A stretch of 40,851 nt of DNA, taken from NCBI GenBank assembly GCA_049965515.1, contig JBMFWG010000015.1:1-40851 (forward strand), read 5' to 3'. This document shows, in pieces, positions 15,859 through 24,084 of the stretch. How positions within the stretch are numbered: the stretch's first letter is position 1; each line of letters begins with the position of its first letter. The position numbers were made by a program, and so were the translations under genes. Under the pieces are notes generated by a model. It did not search any database and was not told the origin of the DNA. It saw only the letters and a program-made list of their open reading frames with translations. Origin of the DNA: UBA4572 sp049965515 (GTDB taxonomy: Bacteria; Nitrospirota; Leptospirillia; Leptospirillales; Leptospirillaceae).

Positions 15859-16965
15859 TTGTCGTCCCTTCCCCCGCTCCTCCCTCCTGCCGACCGGGGA
15901 TCTCCGGCAGTCCGGGCGATTCTTCTCCTTGCCCTGGCCGGAACGGCCGCCGACGTCCTGGCCCCCTACGCCGTTCCCCTCCTGTGGGCGGCGATACTGG
16001 CCTTTGCCACCTATCCCCTTCTTGCCTTTCTTCGGCGATTTGTCAAAAGGCCGCTCCTGTCGGCCCTTCTCATGACGGTCCTTTTTCTGGGGCTGGTTAT
16101 CGCCCCCCTGCTCTCCTTTGCCCTCCCGCTCACCCAGGAGATCCTCACCGAGGTGGCCAAGCTTCGGGGGTTTCTCGAAAACCCCCAGGCCACCCTTCCT
16201 CCCTGGGTCGACCACATCCCCGTCATCGGATCCCGAATCGAGGGGTGGTATCAGAACTTTCGGGGCCATACCCCCAGCCTCTCCATCTTTCTCGACAAGC
16301 TTCAGTCCCACCTTCTGTCATTGGGGGACCGCCTCTTCTCCATCATGACCGATGCCGGCAAGATTGCTGTCAAGACGCTGATCCTTCTTCTGGGTCTTTT
16401 TGCCTTCTATCTCCGGGGCCCCGGGCTCTGGAGCGGAATCCGGACACTGCTTCTCCGTTTCGGAGGACCGGCAACCGAGCGTCCCTTCAACCAGATTGCT
16501 CCCGTCACCCGGGGGGTGGTCTACGGGATGTTCTTTACAGCTTTGGCCCAGGCGGTCCTGGCCGGCATCGGCTTCGGGGTGGCCCGGGTTCCCGAAGCTC
16601 TCCTCCTGACCTTTCTCCTGTTTTTTCTGGCACTCTTCCCCATGGGGGCGGTGGCCGTCTGGCTCCCGGCCTCCTTCACCCTTCTGGCCCAGGGCCGGAC
16701 CCTGGCCTTTCTTCTCTTCCTCGTCTGGAATGCCATCATCGTGGGCGGGATCGAGAACGTCATCAAACCCCTCTTCATTGGCCGATCCTCCGAGATGCCC
16801 TTCATCCTTATCCTTTTAGGCGTCCTGGGAGGCATTGAAGCCTTCGGGATCATCGGCCTCTTCATCGGTCCCGTCATCCTCGCCATCCTTCAGACTCTCT
16901 GGACGGACGCCACCCACCCAACTCTCCCGTCTCCTCCCGCGAATGACGCGTCAAAGTCATCCTAA
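15859..16965 (+). CDS. AI-2E family membrane transporter (PerM/TqsA type)
   Basis: The 368-residue protein has seven or eight hydrophobic segments in the order of the AI-2E/UPF0118 family: two N-terminal segments, a third, an amphipathic soluble stretch (about 90-165) and a C-terminal cluster ending in a membrane segment with GLFIGPVILAILQTLW. The family signature region around PFILILLGVLGGIEAFGIIG is clear. Members export autoinducer-2, act as Na+(Li+)/H+ antiporters or have unknown substrates, so no precise role is given. The start is TTG at 15859, with GGAGGA eight bases upstream in the end of leuD. The two-base gap suggests co-transcription with leuCD, without implying a role in leucine synthesis. 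Confidence 0.87.
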   Translation: MSSLPPLLPPADRGSPAVRAILLLALAGTAADVLAPYAVPLLWAAILAFATYPLLAFLRRFVKRPLLSALLMTVLFLGLVIAPLLSFALPLTQEILTEVAKLRGFLENPQATLPPWVDHIPVIGSRIEGWYQNFRGHTPSLSIFLDKLQSHLLSLGDRLFSIMTDAGKIAVKTLILLLGLFAFYLRGPGLWSGIRTLLLRFGGPATERPFNQIAPVTRGVVYGMFFTALAQAVLAGIGFGVARVPEALLLTFLLFFLALFPMGAVAVWLPASFTLLAQGRTLAFLLFLVWNAIIVGGIENVIKPLFIGRSSEMPFILILLGVLGGIEAFGIIGLFIGPVILAILQTLWTDATHPTLPSPPANDASKSS

Positions 16966-17611
16966 GGGAACCTTGTAGCCTGGCTCCCGACAGACGATCA
17001 ACCAGGGACCGGAAAACAGATCCCGCCAAAGCCCAGGCACAGAGGGACTGGACCCCGGCTGAGAAGACAACATCGTGGTGTCTTCTGCCTTCATGAAGAG
17101 CCGAAAGCAGAGGCGGATTCTCAAGGAAAATGGAGGGGTTCCGGATCGCATGGAGGGCTCCCCTCATCTTTTCCTGAAGGACGGCCGTCGGTCTGCCCCC
17201 GTTTTCGTCCATCCCGGAAGGGACATCATGAAAGACCACGAAAGATATGGTTCGACGGATTTTGAAGGAGGCAGGAGTCCCACGACGATCTCAGATCCGG
17301 TCAACATTGAAGCGACTCTCGAGAGGGGAGAGGCGAAAAGAGGCGAGTGCAAAGGCACGCAGAAGTAACCGCGTTCGGTCGGCGGTCGGAGGAAAGACCG
17401 GCCGGAGGCCCGCGTCGCTTTTGAGGGCCCGGACGGATCTCCACCCGGGCCAGAGGGAAAGAGAGGGACCAGATTCCGAAGGCGGAAGGTTCCGTTGCGA
17501 GAAACGGGGCAGGAGATCTCGGCTCTCCCCCACCCCCACAAGACCCCTCCAGGCCATCAGCTCCCATCCCCTGGGAGGGCCGCCAAGGCCTTTATTGCCA
17601 CAACCAATCAA
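16874..17611 (-). pseudogene. Possible decayed gene with one in-frame TGA, in a 657-bp gap
   Basis: Between the convergent permease and lon genes lies a 657-bp stretch with no intact gene. On the minus strand one frame runs from 17611 to 16874 with a single stop, TGA at 17289-17291. Its translation looks protein-like, with G/C-rich third positions like neighbouring genes: before the stop LRAFALASFRLSPLESRF, after it SFKIRRTISFVVFHDV and LSALHEGRRHHDVVFSAGVQ. I recognise no family. Options are a pseudogene with one nonsense mutation, two small genes, or chance openness in GC-rich DNA (other frames here are also partly open). Its end overlaps the permease 3' end. A hairpin-rich segment (17567-17600) lies just after lon but has no T run. 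Confidence 0.3.
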
Positions 17612-17622
17612 GACTCAAAGGG

Positions 17623-20133
17623 TCAGGGCTCAGTTTCCCGTCTTCGAGGCCGGGCTTTTCCCTTTCCGGTGGTCGGAGAATTTTTTGCCCCTCCCTGCCC
17701 TTTGGGCAGCTCGATCATGGCGGAGGAAAAAAAGATGCGGATCAGCTCATCCATGGTCTCTACCGGATGGATCGTGAGGTCGCGCTTGACCTCGTCGGGA
17801 AGCTCGACGGTATCCTTCAGGTTCTTTGCCGGGAGATAGATGGTGGTGATCCCGGCCTCCCGCGCTCCGATGAGCTTTTCCTTGATGCCTCCCACCGGAA
17901 GAACCCGGCCGGACAGGGAGATCTCCCCGGTCATCGCCACAGTGGCCGGCACCGGGATCCTCGTCGCCAGGGAAAGGATCGCGGTGGTCATGGTGATGCC
18001 GGCCGAGGGACCGTCCTTGGGGATGGCCCCTCCCGGAACATGGATGTGGATTTCGTTCTTCGAAAAGAACTCGGGGGGGATCCCGAGGCTTTTGGAACGG
18101 GACTGGGCAAAGGACAGTGCCGTCCGGGCTGATTCCTTCATCACGTCGCCTAGCTGCCCTGTCAGGATGAAGCCCTTGGAGCCTGGAATCGCCACCGACT
18201 CCACAAAGAGGACCTCCCCCCCGTTGGGCGTCCAGGCCAGACCCGTCACAATTCCCGGCCCGCTCTTTCTCAGACGGGTCTCCGGCTCGATATACTCGTT
18301 GCCAAGATAGCGTGCGAGGTCCGCTCCTTTTACGACGATCTTCTTTTTCCGCGACTGAAGGGCTCGGTCCCGCACAATTTTCCGGAGGATTGAGGTGATC
18401 TTCCGGTCGAGGTTTCTGACGCCGGCTTCACGGGTGAACTCCCGGATGATCTTCTTGAGTGTCGCATCGGGAAGCTCGAATTCCCGGGCGTCGAGCGACA
18501 GCTCTCCCATGGCCCGGGGAATGAGATGACTTCGGGCGATATGGAGCTTTTCCTCCCAGGTGTACCCGGACAGTGGGATAAGATCCATCCGGTCCAGCAG
18601 GGGAGGAGGGATCGTCTGGGCAACATTGGCGGTCGTGAGGAAGAAGACCCGGGAAAGGTCGAAGGCCAGATCGAGATAGTGATCCCGGAAGTCCTTGTTC
18701 TGGGCCGTATCGAGAACCTCGAGCAGGGCCGCAGAGGGATCGCCCCGGTAGTCGGCTCCCACCTTGTCGATCTCGTCGAGCATGAAGACCGGGTTTTTCG
18801 TCTGGGCCTTGCGAAGCCCTGCGATAATCCGCCCCGGCATCGCCCCCACATAGGTGCGCCGGTGACCCCGAATCTCGGCCTCGTCCCGAACACCGCCCAA
18901 AGAGACCCGGACGAACTCCCGGCCCATGGCCCGGGCGATGGATTGCCCCAGCGTGGTTTTCCCGACGCCGGGAGGTCCCAGAAGGCACAGGATCGGTCCC
19001 CGGCCTCCCTCGTTGTTCTTCTTTTTTCGGGCCAGGACGGCGAGCTCATCGAGAATCCGCTCCTTGACCTTCTCCAGATCGTAGTGGTCGGCATCAAGGA
19101 TCCTCCGGGCCTCGACGAGGTCGTAGGACTCGGGGGATTCTCGGTTCCAGGGAAGATCGAGAACCACATCGAGGTATGTGCGGATGACCTGGGCCTCCTG
19201 GGACTGCCCCCCCGCCTTTACCAGACGGGAGATCTCCCGGGCGACTTCCTTTTCCGCCTCGGGGGAGAGTCCCACCTCCTGGGCCTTCTGACGGTAGCGG
19301 ACGACCTCCTCGTCCCCCTCCTCGCCGTCCCCCAGCTCCTTCTGGATCGCCTTCATCTGCTCCCGGAGGAAGAAGTCGCGCTGGGACTTCTGGACTTCGT
19401 CGGCAATCTTGGACTTGATCTTTCCGCCCAGCTCCTGGATCTCGATTTCCTTCACCAGATGGCGGGCGATGAGATGGAGCTTCTCCTCGAGGGTGCCAGC
19501 CTCGAGAACCTCCTGGCGCTCGGCCACCGGAAGGCGCAGGAAGGTGGCAATGAGGTAGCACAGGTGGAAAGGGTTCTCGACGTTGAGCGTCATCGTCTCG
19601 AACTCGTCGGGAAGGTAGGAGGCCAGGGTCCCGAGTTTTTTGGCCTGGGAGAGAATGGTGCGGAGCAGGGCCTCGGTGGTGTCGGTTTTTTCAGGAAACT
19701 CGGGGATCTCGGAGATCTCCGCCCGGGGGTAGGGCGACTCGGGGATTTCCCGGTCGAGATGGACCCGTCGGACTCCCTGGACCATGATGGCGATCCCCCC
19801 GGCGGGGATCCGAAGAAGCTTGTGGATGACGACGAGAGTTCCCACCTCGTAATGGGCGGTCGGCTCTGGAGCCATCGGAGCGGGAGGACCATCCTCGAAG
19901 ATCTCCCGGGCCTCTTCCGGAGAGATGATCTCCGGCGCCGTCGCCTCGCCCTCCTCCCGTTTTCCGGCAACGCAGACGAGGGTTTTGGGGTCACGGTTCA
20001 TGGCATCGTCGATGGCGGCCATGGCCCGGGGGTCGTGAAAGGCGATCGAGGCCAGAATATGGGGAAAGACCACCGTGTCGTTCAAGACGACATAAGGAGA
20101 ATCGGGGGGAACTTTAATAGGATCGTCAGCCAC
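17623..20133 (-). CDS. lon: ATP-dependent protease Lon
   Basis: Lon is a cytosolic AAA+ serine protease that degrades damaged and regulatory proteins. The 836-residue protein has an N-terminal LON domain (about 10-225), a coiled-coil stretch, the AAA+ module with Walker A GPPGVGKT (386-393) and Walker B FMLDEIDK, and a C-terminal protease domain with S710 (PKDGPSAG) and K753 (GGIKEK) as the catalytic pair. The N-domain holds an unusual extra acidic, Pro-rich loop at about 58-95. The start is GTG at 20133, overlapping the hsp20 stop (TAGTG) with GGAG upstream, so translation is coupled to the heat-shock protein. The basic C-terminal tail (GKGKARPRRRETEP) is short and disordered. Confidence 0.98.
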   Translation of the reverse strand: MADDPIKVPPDSPYVVLNDTVVFPHILASIAFHDPRAMAAIDDAMNRDPKTLVCVAGKREEGEATAPEIISPEEAREIFEDGPPAPMAPEPTAHYEVGTLVVIHKLLRIPAGGIAIMVQGVRRVHLDREIPESPYPRAEISEIPEFPEKTDTTEALLRTILSQAKKLGTLASYLPDEFETMTLNVENPFHLCYLIATFLRLPVAERQEVLEAGTLEEKLHLIARHLVKEIEIQELGGKIKSKIADEVQKSQRDFFLREQMKAIQKELGDGEEGDEEVVRYRQKAQEVGLSPEAEKEVAREISRLVKAGGQSQEAQVIRTYLDVVLDLPWNRESPESYDLVEARRILDADHYDLEKVKERILDELAVLARKKKNNEGGRGPILCLLGPPGVGKTTLGQSIARAMGREFVRVSLGGVRDEAEIRGHRRTYVGAMPGRIIAGLRKAQTKNPVFMLDEIDKVGADYRGDPSAALLEVLDTAQNKDFRDHYLDLAFDLSRVFFLTTANVAQTIPPPLLDRMDLIPLSGYTWEEKLHIARSHLIPRAMGELSLDAREFELPDATLKKIIREFTREAGVRNLDRKITSILRKIVRDRALQSRKKKIVVKGADLARYLGNEYIEPETRLRKSGPGIVTGLAWTPNGGEVLFVESVAIPGSKGFILTGQLGDVMKESARTALSFAQSRSKSLGIPPEFFSKNEIHIHVPGGAIPKDGPSAGITMTTAILSLATRIPVPATVAMTGEISLSGRVLPVGGIKEKLIGAREAGITTIYLPAKNLKDTVELPDEVKRDLTIHPVETMDELIRIFFSSAMIELPKGQGGAKNSPTTGKGKARPRRRETEP

Positions 20134-20624
20134 TATCCGGCTCCTTCATGGAAACTGATGGGAACGGTTACCGTCTGCTTGGGTTTTTTGCCAACGATGA
20201 TCCTCAAAAATCCCGAGGCATACTCGGCCCGGACCGGACGACCCTCGATCCCGTCCCTGAGAAGGAAGACGCGCTCGAAATCTCCGTAGTTGATCTCCAT
20301 CTGGACAAAGTTTTTCTTCTTCTGGGGCTCGTAGGTCTTGGATTCGTCCTTTCGGGTCCCCCGGACCACGAGGCGGTTGGACTCCACGACAATGGAGATC
20401 TCGTCTTTCGACACTCCGGCCAGGTCCATCTTGATCACCGTTTCGTCGTCGGTTTCGTAGATGTCGGTCATGGGAGACCAGCGCCCGTCTCCCGCGGCCT
20501 TGAAGACGATATCGGGCCACATCCCCTTGGAGAGGGCCCCTTCGAGCTGCCAGAAAAATCGTTCCATGTCGTGAGGTTTCACGTGGGAATCTCCAGGTGT
20601 TTGTTCATTGCTCCCATCCATCAC
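20133..20624 (-). CDS. Small heat shock protein, Hsp20/alpha-crystallin family
   Basis: This 163-residue protein is an ATP-independent holdase chaperone. The alpha-crystallin domain spans about residues 48-150: DIYETDDETVIKMDLAGVSK at the start, the strand NRLVVRG, and the conserved FERVFLLRDGI and EYASGFLRIIVGK segments near the end. The C-terminal IxI-like tail is KQTVTVPISFHEGAG. It overlaps lon by one base, pairing a holdase with the protease that clears its clients. A good -10 hexamer TAGAAT (minus strand, 20636-20631) lies only six bases upstream of the GTG start at 20624, and no Shine-Dalgarno is present, so the mRNA may be leaderless; an ATG at 20621 is the alternative start. Confidence 0.95.
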   Translation of the reverse strand: MMDGSNEQTPGDSHVKPHDMERFFWQLEGALSKGMWPDIVFKAAGDGRWSPMTDIYETDDETVIKMDLAGVSKDEISIVVESNRLVVRGTRKDESKTYEPQKKKNFVQMEINYGDFERVFLLRDGIEGRPVRAEYASGFLRIIVGKKPKQTVTVPISFHEGAG

Positions 20625-20693
20625 ATAGTCATTCTATCGCGGATCCGCCACGAGGATAAAGACCGGAGAAAGAGGATCCCAGGATTGGAGTTC

Positions 20694-22532
20694 TCACTCC
20701 GACCCTGCGCCTTTCCCGGAGAGGCGCTGGCGCTGGATCTCATAGAGCCGCCTGAGCTCTTCCGCCGTTGTCGCATCCTCCGCCCGCTTGTCGGCCCGGG
20801 GTCCGGAGACCATGCGGGGAAATCTCAGGGCAAAACCCTCCTCCTCTCCGTCGCGACGTCCTGCCCTGTGGGTCGGAGAGCGGGTGAGCTCGTCGGCCAG
20901 GACAGGGACCACCAGCTCCGGGCGAACCCAGAAGTCGGGGACAAGCCCTGAGACAACCCCGGGAGGAGGGGCCCCGGTCTGCAGATCCTCCAGCATTTCC
21001 CGCAGATCCCGCCATGCCTCTTCGGTAAGCCCCGATCCGATCCGGGCCACCGACTGGAACTCCCTCCTCTCAGGATCGTAGACCGCCCCCAGAACGGCAC
21101 CGATCCCCAACTTGGTCCGAAGCCCCTTTCCCCGATAGTAGCCGATAAGGGCCAGATCCACCGTGTCGGAGAGGGCGCTCTTGTAGGAGCGCTTGAGCTT
21201 GATCCAGTTGAAGTTCCGGGAACCGGCGGCATAGACCCCGTCAAGGCGCTTGGCAATCACTCCCTCGAATCCTTCCTCGACAACCTCATCGAAAAAAAGA
21301 TCGACTTCATGGGGATCCTCGGTCACAATGAGGCGGGAGGCCCCGAAGACTCCCTCCGGAGGGAGCTCCCGGTCGGCAATTCCCCGCACCCGGACGGGAA
21401 AGAGGCCTTCGAGAATCTTCCGTCGTTCCGAAAAGGGTCGATCCATGAGAGAGGCGCCGTCGAGGTACAAGATGTCGAAGACGAGACACTTCAGGGGGAT
21501 CTCCGAGGATTTTTCCAGAACGTTGTGTTTGCGCTTTCTTGTGATTGTGACCTGGAAGGGGTGGTAGGAGTCGTTTTCGGCATCGTATCCCAGAGCCTCC
21601 CCCTCGAAGATGACGCTGCGCCCGGCAAAGAGATCCGATGCCGCCCGGGCGATCTCGGGGAACATGGCCGTCGTCTCCTCGAGGTTGCGGGAGAAGAGGC
21701 GGGTCCCCGTCGGACTGCAATGGATCTGGCAGCGAAATCCGTCGTACTTGGATTCGACCGCCGCCCGGCCGATCTTCCCGATAATCTCCTCTCCCGACCC
21801 CAGCCTTTCGCACAGCGCCATACGCACGGGGTACCCCACCATCGGGGCAATCTTCCGGATTCCGTCGAGTCCCTCCGCACGGAGCACGGCTCCCACCCGG
21901 CCAAGGTCGGAGCAGAGATTGTAGGCCCCCTCGAGCTCCTCCCGGACTCGCTTGCGTTCGGCCTTCATCGCGGTCTCCTCTTTACAGGGAGAGACAACCG
22001 TCTGGACCAGCGCGTCGAGAATGGTGGCATCCCCGACCCCCAGGCGAAGCCGTCCCATGACAAATCGGCAGACAAATCGGGCGGAGAGGGGGGAGAGATC
22101 GGCCAGAAGGCGCGAAAGGTGGAGAATCTTGTCGTCCTGGGATCCCGTCCCGGAAAGAAGGGAGATCCCGACAAGTCGGTCGTAGACCACGGAAAGAGAG
22201 ACCGGAGACCTCTTGCCAGGGGGAAGAAGGCTCTCGGCGAGCAACCCCGGATCCCCCATGGCTGCAAGACGCTTCTTGAGGTCGGTCTCGGACAGGGGGG
22301 CATCCAGAGTCTCCAGGGCGCGGCCGATGGCCCGGAGCAGGAGACTGCCCGCCACCCCCATGGGCTCTCCTGCAAAGGAGGGCATGAGCTGCCCCTGAAC
22401 CATGTACAAGGCCTTGGCCGTCTCCTCAGGCGAGAGCTCCGACAGAAGAAGGGAGAGTCCCTTCGCCAACTCGATACGTCCGGAGGTCTTCTCCAGGGCT
22501 TCAAGCCCCTCGGCAAAACGGTCAAAATCCAC
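20694..22532 (-). CDS. ATP-dependent DNA ligase, archaeal type
   Basis: The enzyme seals DNA nicks with ATP. The 612-residue protein has the three-domain layout of archaeal/eukaryotic replicative ligases: an N-terminal DNA-binding domain (about 1-225), adenylation domain (about 230-430) with motif I K262 in ESKYDGFR, motif III FEGEALGYD, motif IV EGVIAK, motif V WIKLKRSY, and an OB-fold C-terminal domain (about 440-580) with LIGYYRGKG. Most bacterial ATP ligases (LigD, LigC, LigB) are different or shorter; this full-length form is closest to archaeal Lig. Transfer from archaea is plausible. GTG start at 22532 with GGAGG six bases upstream. A bacterial NAD-dependent LigA would be expected elsewhere in the genome; no Ku or LigD partner is next to it here. 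Confidence 0.93.
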   Translation of the reverse strand: MDFDRFAEGLEALEKTSGRIELAKGLSLLLSELSPEETAKALYMVQGQLMPSFAGEPMGVAGSLLLRAIGRALETLDAPLSETDLKKRLAAMGDPGLLAESLLPPGKRSPVSLSVVYDRLVGISLLSGTGSQDDKILHLSRLLADLSPLSARFVCRFVMGRLRLGVGDATILDALVQTVVSPCKEETAMKAERKRVREELEGAYNLCSDLGRVGAVLRAEGLDGIRKIAPMVGYPVRMALCERLGSGEEIIGKIGRAAVESKYDGFRCQIHCSPTGTRLFSRNLEETTAMFPEIARAASDLFAGRSVIFEGEALGYDAENDSYHPFQVTITRKRKHNVLEKSSEIPLKCLVFDILYLDGASLMDRPFSERRKILEGLFPVRVRGIADRELPPEGVFGASRLIVTEDPHEVDLFFDEVVEEGFEGVIAKRLDGVYAAGSRNFNWIKLKRSYKSALSDTVDLALIGYYRGKGLRTKLGIGAVLGAVYDPERREFQSVARIGSGLTEEAWRDLREMLEDLQTGAPPPGVVSGLVPDFWVRPELVVPVLADELTRSPTHRAGRRDGEEEGFALRFPRMVSGPRADKRAEDATTAEELRRLYEIQRQRLSGKGAGSE

Positions 22533-22699
22533 AAAAACCTCCAGTTTCCTAGCAAATAGCGCCTTTATTTACGAAGGACGCGTCTCGATTTCGGACAAGG
22601 CCTTGGGGTATGATGCTAACGAGAATAGAGGAGAGAGTGAAACCCTCAGAGAATCAGGCCCGAAGAAATCCCAGAGGATCTGCAAGCGAGGACAAGACG

Positions 22700-23200
22700 A
22701 TGGTCAGGGACCTTTCCAAAGATACTTCCCGGTCAAAGACCGGCCGGACAAAGACATGGCCCATGGCCCTTCTGCTTTCGGGGATTCTCGCCACGGGACT
22801 TGCCGGTTGCAGTGCCTTCACCTTCAACGGGCATACCTTTGGCGGATCCGACACGCAGACGCAAGGCGCCACAACACCCGCCTCCGACACGGAGGACATG
22901 GCCTCCCCGGTTATCCCCCCTGCCTTCTCGTCGGGAGAGCATCTGGGCAAAACCGAGCCTTTGGGACTTGCCCCCCTGGGACAGGACCAGAGCCCCCGCT
23001 CCCAGCTCATGAACGAGGGGACCCTCGGCTATGTGCTCGACCATCTCTTCGGCGGAACCAATCCCCGGATCTCCGCGCCCTACCTTCCACCGGCCACCTA
23101 CAGCACCACGACGGCCGGAGGGGTTCCCGGAGGACTCTGGCCCGGCAACTGGTGGATCGAGGGGCAGGGAGGGGGTTACAACCTGGTCCACCTCCCCTAA
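22700..23200 (+). CDS. Predicted lipoprotein, unknown function
   Basis: The 166-residue protein has a long basic N-region, then hydrophobic WPMALLLSGILATG and a lipobox LAGC with C37. The mature part is Gly-, Pro- and Thr-rich with low complexity near the N-terminus (many Thr/Asp/Gln) and an aromatic, Gly-rich end (GGLWPGNWWIEGQGGGYN). No domain is recognised. The ATG at 22700 has GAGG upstream; the frame is open from 22610, but that part reads through the likely promoter, which has a -10-like TATGAT at 22609-22614. It is divergent from the ligase gene and convergent with the next gene. Confidence 0.75.
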   Translation: MVRDLSKDTSRSKTGRTKTWPMALLLSGILATGLAGCSAFTFNGHTFGGSDTQTQGATTPASDTEDMASPVIPPAFSSGEHLGKTEPLGLAPLGQDQSPRSQLMNEGTLGYVLDHLFGGTNPRISAPYLPPATYSTTTAGGVPGGLWPGNWWIEGQGGGYNLVHLP

Positions 23201-23216
23201 AGGATCATCCAATCTG

Positions 23217-23239
23217 GGGGAGAGATGGCCCCTCTCCCC
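23217..23239. terminator. Hairpin between convergent genes, possible bidirectional terminator
   Basis: An 8-bp GC-rich stem GGGGAGAG (23217-23224) / CTCTCCCC (23232-23239) with a seven-base loop lies between the lipoprotein stop and the opposite gene's stop. There is no T run on either strand, so termination is only suggested by position. Confidence 0.4.
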
Positions 23240-23270
23240 GCGACCCTGGCCAACGGCCCGATCTTCTGGC

Positions 23271-23813
23271 TCAGGGCTTCTTCCCCTGGGGGGCGGACTT
23301 CACACCTAAAGTGGCTGACGGAGTGACGGTTTGAGCCGCCAGAATGTGGCTCCACAACCCCTTGGCCTTGTCCCACTGTGCCTGGTTCATCGTCGTCTGG
23401 ACCCGATAGAGGCTCTTGATGGCATGATAGGTGAGCTCCCCCCGGAGGTTGCTGATCTCCTCCAGAACCGGCTTGACCTTTTTGAGGTCAATCGGGTACT
23501 TGCCGACCTCGGTCGAAAGCATCACCGCATCCTTCTGGATTCTCCGCCCGATCTCCTCGCTCCGGCTCCGGAAGTCCCCCTGAATCTCGCGAAGGGCCGC
23601 GGTCTGTCCGGCGGAGAGACCCAGAGCGGGCCCCTCAGTCGGAATCCATGTGAGGAAGAGATCCGTGGACACCACGCTTGTCTTGAGAGCCGACAAATCC
23701 CCGGCGCATGAAGAAGCCGGAGAGAGAAGGATGGCTCCCCCCGAAAGGATAGCCACAAGGCTGACTCCCGCCAGAATCCGGTCCAGGAGCCCTTTCCGAT
23801 GTTTAATAATCAA
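23271..23813 (-). CDS. Periplasmic protein with Spy/CpxP-like helical pattern
   Basis: The 180-residue protein starts with a basic N-region (MIIKHRKGLLDR) and a hydrophobic core (ILAGVSLVAILSGGAILL), a signal peptide probably cut near SSCAG. The mature part is nearly all helix. It contains LGLSAGQTAALREIQGDF, which resembles the LTxxQ segment of Spy/CpxP/CnrR-type periplasmic chaperones and metal sensors, and a second long helix pair around SNLRGELTYHAIKSLYRVQ. Family membership is tentative. If correct, it would bind unfolded proteins or metals in the periplasm under envelope stress, which suits an organism in metal-rich acid. No two-component genes are nearby. Confidence 0.6.
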   Translation of the reverse strand: MIIKHRKGLLDRILAGVSLVAILSGGAILLSPASSCAGDLSALKTSVVSTDLFLTWIPTEGPALGLSAGQTAALREIQGDFRSRSEEIGRRIQKDAVMLSTEVGKYPIDLKKVKPVLEEISNLRGELTYHAIKSLYRVQTTMNQAQWDKAKGLWSHILAAQTVTPSATLGVKSAPQGKKP

Positions 23814-24084
23814 CGTTGATCCTCCTGAAAGACCTCATTTTTGACCGCTGTCCCGGATTTTCCCCTCAGGAACATTCATCATTCATGAAGAGCAAGGACC
23901 TCATCCAATCCCCGAAAACCCCATTCGGATTTACTCAGGACTCCATTATCAGTCAAAAGCCCCCAATCTACAACTCTCCTCCGAAGAGCGTTGTTTGCGG
24001 ATCCTAAATTGACCGCCAGGGGGAATGCCCCCCCTGAGCGACAATTTCGCAAGGAGAGCGGGCCTATGGTACATTTGATGCGCC
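23814..24084. other. Intergenic region upstream of lnt, with hairpin and possible leaderless start
   Basis: No gene is seen in these 271 bases between divergent genes. A perfect hairpin CAGGGGG-AATGCC-CCCCCTG lies at 24017-24036. A -10-like TACATT at 24070-24075 places a transcript start within a few bases of the lnt ATG at 24085, and no Shine-Dalgarno stands in front of that ATG, so lnt mRNA may be leaderless. The AT-richer part (23880-24010) may hold the promoter of the opposite gene. Confidence 0.35.

Noticed and set aside
15225..16838. 537-codon plus-strand frame over leuD and the permease
   Set aside because: Out of frame with two well-supported genes; Pro/Ser/Arg-rich shadow.
18526..20289. 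587-codon plus-strand frame opposite lon
   Set aside because: Shadow of lon; no domain and crosses the lon-hsp20 border.
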